A program made the position numbers and the translations under genes. A stretch of 64,000 nucleotides of DNA from Proteobacteria bacterium UBA7415 (GTDB lineage Bacteria; Pseudomonadota; Gammaproteobacteria; Arenicellales; Arenicellaceae). The notes beneath the pieces are model-generated. The model saw only the letters and a list, made by a program, of their open reading frames with translations, did no database searches and was not told where the DNA came from. Location of the stretch: positions 31,760-95,759 of the forward strand of contig DKML01000001.1 in NCBI GenBank assembly GCA_002470515.1. Reading direction: 5' to 3'. The number at the start of each line of letters is the position of its first letter. The first letter of the stretch is position 1. Of this stretch, positions 8,741 to 17,245 are shown piece after piece.

Positions 8741-8746
8741 TTCTGT

Positions 8747-9262
8747 TTACTGCTTTTCCTTAGCAGGAACCTTATGTTGCTGTAAAAACTGAGTAAATAT
8801 GTTCGCTACAGTTTCAATGGAGTCTTTTAACCGGTGGTCTCCCGGAATTAAGTGCAATACACAGTTATTGCTTTTTGAAAACTTAATTGAATTCTCTGGG
8901 GGAATAACATCATCAGACCAACCATGAACGATTTCAACGTTATTGCTATATGAGTAAGCCTGTTTTTCATAGCCTGGAATAAATAGAGCTGGAGCTAACA
9001 AAAACACTCCCTTTGGTTTAATTTTTTCTGAGGCTACCAATGATACATAACCGCCCATACTGGATCCAACTAATATTACTTCTTCATCATCTTCTCCGTC
9101 TAAAGACTGGAGAAGATGCTCAACGCGAACATCTGGGTCAGTAATATTTGAATAATCAATGCTATCAACCTTACAACCATGCATTTTTGCAATGTTTGCT
9201 AGTTTAGTGATTTTACTACCCCATGGGCCGCTTTCTTTGCCATGTGAAAAATACACTTTCAT
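8747..9262 (-). CDS. Small alpha/beta hydrolase (YqiA/RBBP9-like)
   Basis: 171 residues, a compact single-domain alpha/beta hydrolase without a lid. The nucleophile elbow is GSSMGG, the acid lies in HGWSDDVIP and the catalytic His is in PGDHRL. The start MKVYFSHGKESGPWG resembles YqiA-type esterases, whose substrates are mostly unknown. The gene is flanked by direct repeats (8695-8719 and 9307-9331) and follows the toxin-antitoxin pair, so it may have arrived as a separate insert. Its A/T-rich codon choice fits that idea. Confidence 0.75.
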   Translation of the reverse strand: MKVYFSHGKESGPWGSKITKLANIAKMHGCKVDSIDYSNITDPDVRVEHLLQSLDGEDDEEVILVGSSMGGYVSLVASEKIKPKGVFLLAPALFIPGYEKQAYSYSNNVEIVHGWSDDVIPPENSIKFSKSNNCVLHLIPGDHRLKDSIETVANIFTQFLQQHKVPAKEKQ

Positions 9263-9606
9263 ACTTTATCTCTTGTTTTTAACCAGTCTAATAAATAGAT
9301 AGTAGCCTAAAAGCGTCTGTCCTCGCTGGCTGTCTTTTAACCGACGACTTAACTTAGCACTAAACTTGATGCACTAGTATCGAACCGATTCATAGCTCAC
9401 GATTATTCCTCTTGCCGCGAGCATATCTTCCACGAATGGTCCGACACTTCGGCTATGGCTTATATTAAATCTACAATACAACCTAACTGCGTAACTGATG
9501 ATTTCCGGCGGGACGCGATAACGTTTGTAAGTATTCATCCCGAAATTATGAATGATATCGAATTAACTTGTCGGTAGCCTGCTTTACCTTCTAAGCACCC
9601 AATGGT
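9263..9606. other. Intergenic stretch between hydrolase and nupC
   Basis: 344 bp. It contains the second direct-repeat copy (9307-9331). A plus-strand frame is open from about 9351 to a stop at 9577, with an internal ATG at 9455 (40 codons). That frame has no convincing ribosome site and no recognisable family, so I do not call it a gene. I see no RNA gene. Confidence 0.5.
9307..9331. repeat. 25-bp direct repeat copy 2
   Basis: This matches 8695-8719 with two differences. It has one decamer-like end (CTCGCTGGCT) and no tandem expansion. Together the copies bracket the hydrolase gene. Confidence 0.75.
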
Positions 9607-10911
9607 ATGACAGTAACTCAGTTATTCGATCTCTCTTGGACTATGGTTTTCTTCTCTGAAATTTCTGTGTTGCAGCTGCAAAGCGCATTGGGCCTTGTAG
9701 CCTTTCCGTTGATAGCCTGGTTATTATCTAAGCGTCAGCAACGCCCTAATATTAAGCTTTGGATTAGCGCCATAGGAATACAACTCGTTTTAGCCTTGCT
9801 GGTCTTACGCTTGCCGTTTTTTCAATCGGTTTTTACTGTAATGAACAAGGGTGTGTTAGCTATTGAGCGTGCGTCGCAAGCGGGTACTTCATTTGTGTTT
9901 GGTTACTTAGGCGGTGGCACGGCACCCTTTGAAGTGACTAACGAAAGCGCTTTATACATTATTGGTTTCAGAGCTTTGCCGCTCATACTAGTAATCGGCT
10001 CTTTAACTGCACTGTTGTCATACTGGCGTATCCTGCCGTGGATTATTGAAAAACTCGCCAAGCTGTTTTCACGCAGTTTAGGTATTGGTGGCGCTGTGGC
10101 TCTATCGGGTGCGGCCAATGTGTTTGTGGGCATGACGGAGGCGCCGTTATTCATACGCCGAAGTGTTGCCAAGCTAACGACGTCTGAATTGTTTATGGTC
10201 ATGACGCTTGGCATGGCGACTGTTGCTGGTACGGTGTTGGTGCTTTACGCGACGTTTTTAGGGCAGGTGATTCCTAATGCCGTTGGGCATATTTTAAGTG
10301 CGTCTATCTTAAGTATTCCTGCAAGCATTTTAATTGCGCTGACTTTAATTCCTCAGACCAGCGCACCCACGCCAGCTGAGGCTGAGGTGTATAACGATTA
10401 CCATGGGGCGATGGACGCCGTTGCGCAGGGAGGCATTAACGCGATGCAGATGATGTTGGCAATCATTGCCTTGCTGATCTGCTTTATAGCGCTAACTAGT
10501 ATTACTAATGACTTGTTGAGTTTATTCCCTGATGTTGGCGGAGCCGCCCTTACTTTAGAACGTGTACTGGGTTGGGTAATGGCACCGATGTGCTGGTTGA
10601 TGGGCATACCGTGGAACGAAGCAACCAGCGCCGGGTCTTTAATGGGCGTTAAAACGGTACTTAACGAGTTGATCGCCTTTATACAATTATCACAACTACC
10701 AAGCGACACTCTGTCGCCACGCAGCGAACTTATCTTGAGTTACGCCTTATGTGGGTTTGCTAATTTTGGTAGCTTAGGGATCTTAATAGGTGGGTTATCT
10801 ACCTTAGCACCCGAACGGCGTGATGAGATAGCACGACTCGGATTGCTGAGCATAGTAAGCGGCACGCTTGCTACTTGCTTAACGGCCAGCGTCATAGGCG
10901 TGCTGCACTGA
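9607..10911 (+). CDS. nupC: NupC-family concentrative nucleoside transporter
   Basis: 434 residues, polytopic inner-membrane symporter for nucleosides (CNT family). Diagnostic segments are LQSALGLVAFPLIAWLLS near the N-terminus, ALSGAANVFVGMTEAPLFIRR in the middle, NEATSAGSLMGVKTVLNELIAF, and CGFANFGSLGILIGGLSTLAPERR near the C-terminus. These carry the Glu, Asn and Gly residues of the CNT substrate-binding site. The first 12-20 residues exceed the usual family start; an internal ATG at residue 13 is possible. It stands alone ahead of the hydrolase genes. Confidence 0.9.
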   Translation: MTVTQLFDLSWTMVFFSEISVLQLQSALGLVAFPLIAWLLSKRQQRPNIKLWISAIGIQLVLALLVLRLPFFQSVFTVMNKGVLAIERASQAGTSFVFGYLGGGTAPFEVTNESALYIIGFRALPLILVIGSLTALLSYWRILPWIIEKLAKLFSRSLGIGGAVALSGAANVFVGMTEAPLFIRRSVAKLTTSELFMVMTLGMATVAGTVLVLYATFLGQVIPNAVGHILSASILSIPASILIALTLIPQTSAPTPAEAEVYNDYHGAMDAVAQGGINAMQMMLAIIALLICFIALTSITNDLLSLFPDVGGAALTLERVLGWVMAPMCWLMGIPWNEATSAGSLMGVKTVLNELIAFIQLSQLPSDTLSPRSELILSYALCGFANFGSLGILIGGLSTLAPERRDEIARLGLLSIVSGTLATCLTASVIGVLH

Positions 10912-10980
10912 TGATTACCGAAAATCTGATATTTGAAGAAGAATTGATGTTTATGCTAAACAATTTTTAAAGGGTAACTA

Positions 10981-11928
10981 ATGTTTAAGAAGATACTGAT
11001 TTCTCTGTTGGCTTTACTGGCCGTTCTAATAATTGTTGTTGGCTTAGTTGGCTATGCGGCCGATACCAACCAAGTTGAGATGGAGGCCAAGTACGGGCAA
11101 ACGCCTCTCTTGCGCACAAAGATTTCGGGTATGCGTTATAGAGACGACGGTAATCCGAATGGCCCTGTGCTGCTATTACTGCATGGCGCGAACTCGTCTT
11201 TGCAAACTTGGGAGCCTATGGTTGCGGAGCTCGGCGAGCAATTCAGGTTAGTTAGTTTTGATCAACACGGCCATGGCCTAACGGGTCCTCAGGTAGATCA
11301 CGACTATAGCTCGCAAATGCGCGTGCAAGCGGGTGTTGAGGTGTTAGACGAACTCGGTATTGAACAAGCCATTTGGGTGGGTAACTCTATGGGCGGCGGC
11401 GTGTCTTGGCGTGCAGCGATGTTGGCTCCTGATCGGTTTAGCGGACTCGTTTTAATTGATCCGTCGGGCGCACAAACCGGCGAGAAAATTAAACCCTACA
11501 TTGGCGCTCGCATTGTCAGCACCTGGGTTGGTCAAAAAGTATTGCCTGTCATTACACCGCGTTTTATTGTTGCAAGGTCATTGAGGGAAACCGTGGCTGA
11601 AGCGGCCACTATGACTGAACCAATGATCGACCGCTATTGGGAAATGGTACGCTACCCCGGCAACCGCGCTGCCATGGCAGCAGCCATGACGCAAGAACGA
11701 GAATCTGACTTATGGAATACGATTGATACTATCAACGTGCCCACTCTTATTTTGTGGGGCGAGCAAGACAATGTTATTCCTGTGTCGCACGGGGCAGCCT
11801 TTGCTGAACGGATTAGCGGCTCACAACTTATTACTTACCCACAAGCGGGGCACTTACCCATGGAAGAAATTCCAACGATAGTGGCTAACGATATTCGCAC
11901 TTGGTTTAACGGGGCCTATACTCAATAA
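10981..11928 (+). CDS. Membrane-anchored alpha/beta hydrolase
   Basis: 315 residues. An N-terminal hydrophobic helix (about 7-27, LISLLALLAVLIIVVGLVGYAA) acts as signal or anchor and puts the catalytic domain in the periplasm. The fold is seen in LLLLHGANSS (oxyanion loop), the nucleophile elbow GNSMGG, the acid region WGEQDNVIP and the catalytic His in QAGHLPME. It resembles the broad MhpC/haloalkane-dehalogenase-like esterase group; the substrate cannot be read. It lies 70 bp after nupC with an AAAGGGTAACTA leader and 118 bp ahead of the proline iminopeptidase ATG. Confidence 0.8.
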   Translation: MFKKILISLLALLAVLIIVVGLVGYAADTNQVEMEAKYGQTPLLRTKISGMRYRDDGNPNGPVLLLLHGANSSLQTWEPMVAELGEQFRLVSFDQHGHGLTGPQVDHDYSSQMRVQAGVEVLDELGIEQAIWVGNSMGGGVSWRAAMLAPDRFSGLVLIDPSGAQTGEKIKPYIGARIVSTWVGQKVLPVITPRFIVARSLRETVAEAATMTEPMIDRYWEMVRYPGNRAAMAAAMTQERESDLWNTIDTINVPTLILWGEQDNVIPVSHGAAFAERISGSQLITYPQAGHLPMEEIPTIVANDIRTWFNGAYTQ

Positions 11929-12046
11929 ACAAGGTAGGGCTCTACACTACATTAAACTCAATTTGTAACAAAATGCGCCTCTACTTGTGCCAATATCGGG
12001 AAAATCATTCTACACAAACAAACATTCAAACACGTTGCTACCGATT

Positions 12047-12994
12047 ATGACTAAAGACATCTACCCAGCAATAGACGCCTACGACTCAGACTTTTTAGAA
12101 GTGTCTGACTTACACACCATTCATTACGAACAAAGTGGCAATCCAGATGGTCGCCCTGTTGTGCTTTTGCACGGTGGGCCAGGTGGTGGTTTAAGCGCGA
12201 GCTATCGACGCTTCTTTGATCCTAAGAAATGGCGGATCATTCAATTTTCGCAACGCGGTTGCGGCCAGAGCACGCCCTTTGCAGAACTTAAGGAAAACAC
12301 TACGTGGGACTTGGTCGCTGACATTGAAAAACTGCGCGAACATTTGTCGGTCGATACGTGGGCGGTGTTTGGTGGCAGTTGGGGCTCGACGCTTAGTTTG
12401 ACCTACGCCCAAACCCATCCAGAAAAATGCACGGCGTTATTTTTACGCGGCATATTCCTGTTACGCAAAAAGGAAATTGATTGGTTTTATCAGGAAGGCG
12501 CAAGCAAAATCTACCCTGATGCGTGGGAGCATTACATTGCACCCATTCCAGAGAATGAGCGTGATGATTTAGTCGCCGCGTTTCATAAACGTTTAACAAG
12601 TCCGGATAAAGACACTCGCCAAACCGCAGCACGCGCCTGGGCCGTATGGGAAGCCAGTACGTCTAAATTGATTCAAGACGACAATTTGATGAGTGCTTTT
12701 GATCAGCCATTATTTGCAGAAGCGTTTGCGCGAATCGAATGCCATTACTTTACCAACAAAGGTTTTTTTGAAAACGAGAACCAATTGATCGACAACGTTG
12801 ATCGCATCAGACACATACCTGCGGTAATAGTGCAGGGTCGATATGACGTTGTTTGCCCGGCTGAATCTGCGTGGGAGTTGTCGCGAGCATGGCCTGAGGC
12901 TGAGCTTAAGATAATTCAGGATGCAGGTCACTCGATGTCTGAGCTTGGTATTCGCCGAGCGTTAGTTGCGGCTACTGATACTTCAATTATCTAG
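12047..12994 (+). CDS. pip: Proline iminopeptidase
   Basis: 315 residues from the ATG at 12047, the usual family length. A GTG at 11987 would add 20 residues. The enzyme cleaves N-terminal proline from peptides in the cytoplasm (peptidase family S33). Motifs are LLHGGPGGG (oxyanion), QRGCGQS, the nucleophile elbow GGSWGS, the acid in VQGRYDVVCP and the catalytic His in DAGHSMSE. No signal peptide is visible. It is the second of three consecutive alpha/beta hydrolases, but its sequence is clearly of a different subfamily from its neighbours. Confidence 0.92.
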   Translation: MTKDIYPAIDAYDSDFLEVSDLHTIHYEQSGNPDGRPVVLLHGGPGGGLSASYRRFFDPKKWRIIQFSQRGCGQSTPFAELKENTTWDLVADIEKLREHLSVDTWAVFGGSWGSTLSLTYAQTHPEKCTALFLRGIFLLRKKEIDWFYQEGASKIYPDAWEHYIAPIPENERDDLVAAFHKRLTSPDKDTRQTAARAWAVWEASTSKLIQDDNLMSAFDQPLFAEAFARIECHYFTNKGFFENENQLIDNVDRIRHIPAVIVQGRYDVVCPAESAWELSRAWPEAELKIIQDAGHSMSELGIRRALVAATDTSII

Positions 12995-13031
12995 CTGTGT
13001 TGTAAGTAAGCAAGACGTGCAATTCAAAGAT

Positions 13032-14000
13032 GTGCCCACTAACACTAATAGCGTATTGATTTTGACGACTTTTAAAGCGAGCCTTATTTTCCTATTTTTT
13101 TGTATTCCGATACAGACTTTTTCTGCATTTGAAATAGAAGGCGATTCGATCTCCAGAGACGATGGCTCAGTGATTACTTACTGCTTGGATGCGTCTCTAC
13201 CAAAACAAGAGAACGTTTTATTGGTCATTCTTCATGGATCAGACTGTAACAGCGTTACCAAAGTAGCCTCTATTGAAAATGAACTTCGCAAATCTTGGCC
13301 TGGTTCAGATTTACTTACAATTGAGAAATACGGTCTCGGTAGCGGATTACCGTATTCGTCAGATGGGGAACGACCTGACTGCCCAAAAGAGTACTTGCTC
13401 AACGATACTCCGGAGCAGCGAGCCAATGACGTTGTCAGCGTTTTAGGCCATTTAAAGCAACACCATAAATACAAGCATATAGTGGTGTTAGGCGGTAGCG
13501 AAGGTGGCTTAATAAGCAACCTAGTTGCCTCTCGCGTTGATTACTTATCAGCTTCGGTCTCTTTTAATGGCGGAGGACGTTGGTTTTTGAATGATGTCAT
13601 TCATAGCATTCGGTCGCAAACAAAGTCGCCTGTAAATGCTGACGAAGAAGTCCAAGGGTTTAAACAGTTTGCTAAACAAATCCTTTCTGGCAAGCCGTTT
13701 GATTTGGATATGAGTAATCACGGATATGCTTGGTGGCACAACGCACTAACGATAGATCAAGAAGATGTTGCTCTAAAGATAGATTCGCCTGTGTTGTTGA
13801 TTCAAGCACTTCTAGATACATCAGTATCACCATCGCATGCAGCTGCTATGGCAAAGAATTTGGAGAGCTTTGGCAAGAGTAATTTGGTTTACAAAGAATA
13901 TGATAATCTTGATCATAGTCTTAACGATGGTTTTGGCGAACCCCAGATGTCACTCGTGGTGAAAGATATTGAAACATGGCTTAAGGGTATATTGAAATAA
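13032..14000 (+). CDS. Secreted alpha/beta hydrolase of unknown substrate
   Basis: The start is uncertain. A TTG at 12966 (344 aa, overlapping pip), a GTG at 13032 and a TTG at 13056 are all open, and none has a strong ribosome site. A signal peptide follows (SLIFLFFCIPIQTFSA, cleavage near FSA), so the product is probably periplasmic. The catalytic signature is LGGSEGGL (nucleophile), an Asp in LLDTSVSP and a His in LDHSLND. Two Cys near the N-terminus could form a disulphide. It is distantly like dienelactone-hydrolase or prolyl-oligopeptidase domains. Its codon use is more A/T-rich than that of pip. Confidence 0.7.
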   Translation: MPTNTNSVLILTTFKASLIFLFFCIPIQTFSAFEIEGDSISRDDGSVITYCLDASLPKQENVLLVILHGSDCNSVTKVASIENELRKSWPGSDLLTIEKYGLGSGLPYSSDGERPDCPKEYLLNDTPEQRANDVVSVLGHLKQHHKYKHIVVLGGSEGGLISNLVASRVDYLSASVSFNGGGRWFLNDVIHSIRSQTKSPVNADEEVQGFKQFAKQILSGKPFDLDMSNHGYAWWHNALTIDQEDVALKIDSPVLLIQALLDTSVSPSHAAAMAKNLESFGKSNLVYKEYDNLDHSLNDGFGEPQMSLVVKDIETWLKGILK

Positions 14001-14080
14001 CTATGACTCTTTAGAGAGCACCCAAATCAGTAGGCACTTAATCGAAACCCTTCACAGTACTTCACCAGCTCGTAGTCAAG

Positions 14081-14665
14081 CTAATATTGGTCAGTCAGAA
14101 CTTCAATGGATCGACTGCTCAGGTTTCTATGTTTGTCTTTTGGAGTTTTGTTGGCAGTTTTTGGGTTTAGCGGTAATTGGCAATTTTTTGGCAAACCAAG
14201 CTTTTTGCGCAGAACTTCAAAATCTGCACTGAGGGTTTCCTGATGGCAAACCAGCAGAATATCCTCGGAACGCTTTTTGAGTGTTTCGAGATCTTCAAAA
14301 TAGTGGACCATCGGCTTTAAATGGCCGATTTCTATAAAGGCATCTTGCGCCAGTTCGTCTTGCGCATATAACGCTTCTGCGAGCTCGTTAGGGTTTGCAA
14401 AGCGGGCAAAAACGTCTATCTCGACTTTATGTCTTTTACTAACGCCGTTTTTCAAACACTCATAGAAAGCACTCGTAAAGCGAGTAATCGGGTCTCGAAC
14501 CACAAAGAAAAATGGCTCACCAACCGGGTATCGTTTTAGCAGTCTGTGACCCACCGTAATTTCAATTTCGTAAAACCCTGCCTTTGAAAATAGTCGTAGC
14601 GCATTCTTTATTGCGTGGCCACCCGTTTTACCTATATGTAAGAAATGAGCAGTGGGTTGATTCAT
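14081..14665 (-). CDS. Sulfotransferase-family protein, C-terminally truncated by an amber codon
   Basis: 194 residues. The PAPS-binding 5'-phosphosulfate loop is HIGKTGG and the 3'-phosphate motif is VRDPITRFTSAF, so this is a small sulfotransferase family 2-like protein. It ends at TAG (14083-14081). Translation past that codon continues in frame for 17 residues (LDYELVKYCEGF...) to a TGA at 14029-14027. Those residues match the C-terminal end of the paralogue at 15246-15871 (VDFELIEYCKTL). The last helix has therefore probably been lost by a nonsense mutation. It may be partly active or a young pseudogene. Substrate unknown. Confidence 0.75.
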   Translation of the reverse strand: MNQPTAHFLHIGKTGGHAIKNALRLFSKAGFYEIEITVGHRLLKRYPVGEPFFFVVRDPITRFTSAFYECLKNGVSKRHKVEIDVFARFANPNELAEALYAQDELAQDAFIEIGHLKPMVHYFEDLETLKKRSEDILLVCHQETLSADFEVLRKKLGLPKNCQLPLNPKTANKTPKDKHRNLSSRSIEVLTDQY

Positions 14666-14817
14666 AGCAATGCTGGCGCAGTTAGAATGGTTTTGTAGGT
14701 AGAATGCGAATATCTGATAAACTTTGGACTAAGTGAAATAGATCTATATTTCAAAATTTGTTACGGCCTGTTTTAGCAGGTATGCAAGGTCCGACTAACC
14801 TCAACGTGGAGTGTGAA

Positions 14818-15048
14818 ATGCTTAAAGGAATTCTAATTATTGTATGGGTTGCCATAGTTGCCAATCTTTTTATTGTCCTCCCAGATGCCTTGGTATGGCC
14901 GCTTAAAGCGTTGGGAGTATTATTGGCTGTTGCACATATAGCCGAATTCTTTATTTTTCGTAAAGACATTAAGGCAAAAGGGGACGGCACACTAAAATCA
15001 TTTGTTATGACGTTTCTATTTGGAGCCGCGTATATAAAGAATTTATAA
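14818..15048 (+). CDS. Small membrane protein, DUF1145-like
   Basis: 76 residues from the ATG at 14818, which has a GGAG site; a reading from 14758 adds 20 residues with poorer support. It has two or three hydrophobic helices (GILIIVWVAIVANLFIVL, LKALGVLLAVAHIAEFFIF, and a weak one near SFVMTFLFGAAYI). The pattern, with His in the second helix followed by a basic loop, resembles DUF1145 (YhhL-type) inner-membrane proteins of unknown function. It lies between two inverted sulfotransferase paralogues. Confidence 0.65.
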   Translation: MLKGILIIVWVAIVANLFIVLPDALVWPLKALGVLLAVAHIAEFFIFRKDIKAKGDGTLKSFVMTFLFGAAYIKNL

Positions 15049-15073
15049 ACTTAGGACTTATGAATTAAACAGG

Positions 15074-15229
15074 TTAGCTTTTATACGCACCAGTATCCAT
15101 AAACCCTTCGTAATATGTAGGCTTAGTCAAAAACGATCCAACGGCTTTAATGGAAAACGCCATTCCTTGCATCCGGCATTGCAGATAAAACCAATGAGAT
15201 ACTTGTGATAGATTTATCTGATCCTTTTC
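15074..15229 (-). pseudogene. Gene remnant (C-terminal fragment of an unidentified protein)
   Basis: A minus-strand frame of 51 codons, bounded upstream by an in-frame TAA, reads like real protein: NLSQVSHWFYLQCRMQG and then FLTKPTYYEGFMDTGAYKS before a stop. The only ATG codons are internal and it lacks a ribosome site. It looks like the 3' end of a lost gene whose upstream part has been replaced by the sulfotransferase copy starting at 15246. I do not recognise the family. Confidence 0.35.
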
Positions 15230-15245
15230 TTAGTAGCTTTAATCG

Positions 15246-15871
15246 ATGAATCAACCAACTGCGCATTTTTACATATTGGTAAAGCCGGTGGAACGGCTAT
15301 CAAGTTTGCCCTTAAGGATTATGTTAACGCCGGTTTTTACACAATCAGCATCACACGCGGTCACGTTGCGTTAACCAAGTTTCCTAAAGGAGAGCCGTTC
15401 TTTTTTAATCTTCGCAACCCAATTACTCGTTTTACAAGTGCCTTTTATAGCCGCAAGCTCAAGCCAGCCACGTGGAATCAAGTAGAGAGTGAACTCTTTG
15501 CCCGGTTTAGGACACCAAACGAATTAGTCGAAGCACTGTGTGAAAAAGACCCTCTCGCTCAAAGAGGTATGCGCGGAGTAGGACATTTACGACCCATTTC
15601 ATTAATGTTTGGAGGTCTCGAAGAGCTTAAGAGGCGTACTCAAGACGTGTTAATGGTGTCTATGCAAGAGTCTTTACAAACAGACTTCCTCATTCTGCGT
15701 GAAAAGCTTGGGCTGCCTCAGCAATGCAACCTTCCCACACACCCTACAAATGCACACATGTGCCCGGAAGACGTTGATCGTTCTCTGACTGAGCGCTCAG
15801 TCAATTTTTTAACAGAGTACTATCGCGTGGACTTTGAGTTAATTGAATATTGTAAAACCTTGAATATTTAA
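15246..15871 (+). pseudogene. Second sulfotransferase paralogue, frameshifted near its start
   Basis: The ATG at 15246 begins MNQPTAHF exactly like the paralogue at 14665. The frame then breaks at a run of five T (15266-15270) where six bases would keep it open. After adding one base the frame reads LHIGKAGGTAIKFAL..., keeps FFFNLRNPITRFTSAFY and runs without stops to 15871, including the C-terminal VDFELIEYC end missing in the paralogue. The 100-residue open segment from 15569 is the tail of this gene. A one-base deletion or a sequencing error would both explain it. Confidence 0.8.
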
Positions 15872-15908
15872 TCGAATTAACCGCACACAGGTTTAGTGAG
15901 ATCTCGCC

Positions 15909-15934
15909 ATAGTAATAAACAATAGTAATAAACA
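15909..15934. repeat. 13-bp perfect tandem duplication
   Basis: ATAGTAATAAACA is repeated exactly (15909-15921 and 15922-15934) in intergenic DNA after the frameshifted sulfotransferase. Confidence 0.85.
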
Positions 15935-15942
15935 GCAGGCAT

Positions 15943-15978
15943 AAAAAAACCCGCCTTTGTTATTATTATTGGCGGGTT
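15943..15978 (-). terminator. Intrinsic terminator (minus direction)
   Basis: An 8-bp perfect stem (AACCCGCC at 15948-15955 with GGCGGGTT at 15971-15978) is followed on the minus strand by seven T. In the plus direction the T-tract is poor, so it works best for a minus-strand transcript. Confidence 0.75.
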
Positions 15979-16125
15979 CCCTTTATGAGAGTGCTATTAA
16001 TTGCACTTTCCTCACTCCTAGGTGACTTGGGCATGACCTCAGTCGAAGTGAAAATTACTGCATATCCTCGATGTTGTCTAATACTTTTTCACAAAATTTT
16101 CATAATTCGGTCGAAAATGGACGCA
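15943..16125 (-). ncRNA. Candidate small RNA on the minus strand
   Basis: No coding frame explains this stretch, yet it has a start and an end. A perfect TATAAT lies at 16137-16132 on the minus strand (no clear -35), and an intrinsic terminator with a T7 tail ends at 15943. The predicted transcript is about 183 nt. Hairpins visible are GUGAAAA/UUUUCAC, UCAC-CUAGGA-GUGA, AGUGC/GCACU (16007-15990) and the terminator. AGGA occurs three times (in CGAGGAUA, CCUAGGAG, UGAGGAAA), at least once in a hairpin loop, which is suggestive of CsrA/RsmA binding. Expression is unproved. Confidence 0.4.
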
Positions 16126-16227
16126 TAGTCCATTATATCGCTGAGTTATGCCTCATATATTCTTAGATACATAACACAAGAGCCGCATCCGTTACTCCAA
16201 AAACCTCGCTAAATCTGCCTCGGAAGC

Positions 16228-16253
16228 TATAATAGCCCGCTTCAAATGGGCTA
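16228..16253 (+). promoter_or_regulatory. Candidate glyQS promoter -10 and leader hairpin
   Basis: A perfect TATAAT at 16228-16233 lies 104 bp before the glyQ ATG, with no good -35 at 16-18 bp. Directly after it, TAGCCC (16233-16238) and GGGCTA (16248-16253) can form a hairpin at or near the transcript start. The rest of the leader shows no recognisable riboswitch. Confidence 0.4.
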
Positions 16254-16336
16254 CGACAATACTTTAATTTCCAACTAATCGATCCTAGCTATTTGCCCAT
16301 TAACTTAGCTAAAGCACTTCGAGAATTACCGACATC

Positions 16337-17245
16337 ATGAACAAATCTAGTGAAGTTCTGAGCTTCCAAGACCTTATCTTACGCTTGCAGCAGTTTTGGG
16401 CCGACCAAGGTTGCATGATCATGCAACCCTACGACATGGAAGTAGGCGCCGGCACATTTCATACAGCAACCTTTTTAGGCGCCGTTGGGCCTGAACCAAT
16501 GCATGCCGCGTATGTACAACCGTCGCGCAGACCTACCGATGGCCGTTATGGTGAAAACCCAAACCGATTGCAACACTATTATCAGTTTCAAGTCATTTTG
16601 AAACCTTCACCTGATAATTTTCAGGAGCTCTACTTAGAGTCTTTGAAGGTATTAGGTATAGATACTTTAGTAGATGACATTCGCTTTGTGGAAGATAACT
16701 GGGAATCACCTACGTTAGGCGCATGGGGACTTGGCTGGGAAGTTTGGCTAAACGGTATGGAAGTTACTCAGTTCACCTATTTCCAACAAGTGGGTGGCCT
16801 AGACTGTAAACCCGTTACCGGTGAGATCACTTATGGCCTAGAGCGCATAGCCATGTACCTACAAGGCGTTGATAGCGTATACGACTTAGTATGGACCGAC
16901 GGCTTTAAGTATGGTGATATCTTTTTTCAAAACGAACTTGAACAGTCTACTTATAACTTCGAACACGCGGATGTTGATGATTTGTTTCGTCAGTTCAATG
17001 CCGCGGAAAAAGAAGGTCAGCATTTAATAGACAACAAGTTACCCCTACCCGCCTACGAAAAAGTATTAAAAGCATCGCACAGTTTTAACATGCTGGATGC
17101 ACGCCACGCCATAAGCGTTACCGAACGGGCACGCTACATCGGCCGTATTCGCACCTTATCTAAAGGCGTAGCGCACACCTATTATGAAGCACGCGAGGCT
17201 CTAGGGTTTCCGCGCGGTAAAGCGTTAACTGGAGGTGAGTCATGA
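16337..17245 (+). CDS. glyQ: Glycine--tRNA ligase alpha subunit
   Basis: 302 residues. This is the catalytic alpha subunit of the bacterial alpha2beta2 glycyl-tRNA synthetase, a class II enzyme that charges tRNA-Gly in the cytoplasm. Family-specific segments are [54 protein letters not shown] and [22 protein letters not shown], and the length is normal. The stop overlaps the glyS start by 4 bp (ATGA), so the subunits are coupled. Confidence 0.97.
   Translation: MNKSSEVLSFQDLILRLQQFWADQGCMIMQPYDMEVGAGTFHTATFLGAVGPEPMHAAYVQPSRRPTDGRYGENPNRLQHYYQFQVILKPSPDNFQELYLESLKVLGIDTLVDDIRFVEDNWESPTLGAWGLGWEVWLNGMEVTQFTYFQQVGGLDCKPVTGEITYGLERIAMYLQGVDSVYDLVWTDGFKYGDIFFQNELEQSTYNFEHADVDDLFRQFNAAEKEGQHLIDNKLPLPAYEKVLKASHSFNMLDARHAISVTERARYIGRIRTLSKGVAHTYYEAREALGFPRGKALTGGES

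Noticed and set aside
8695..9331. Integron cassette (attC) explanation for the repeats around the hydrolase
   Set aside because: I could not find paired RYYYAAC/GTTRRRY core sites or an imperfect-palindrome attC fold at either copy.
16337..17245. Glycine riboswitch or T-box in the glyQ leader
   Set aside because: The leader (about 16240-16336) lacks the conserved cores of either element; only a short hairpin is visible.
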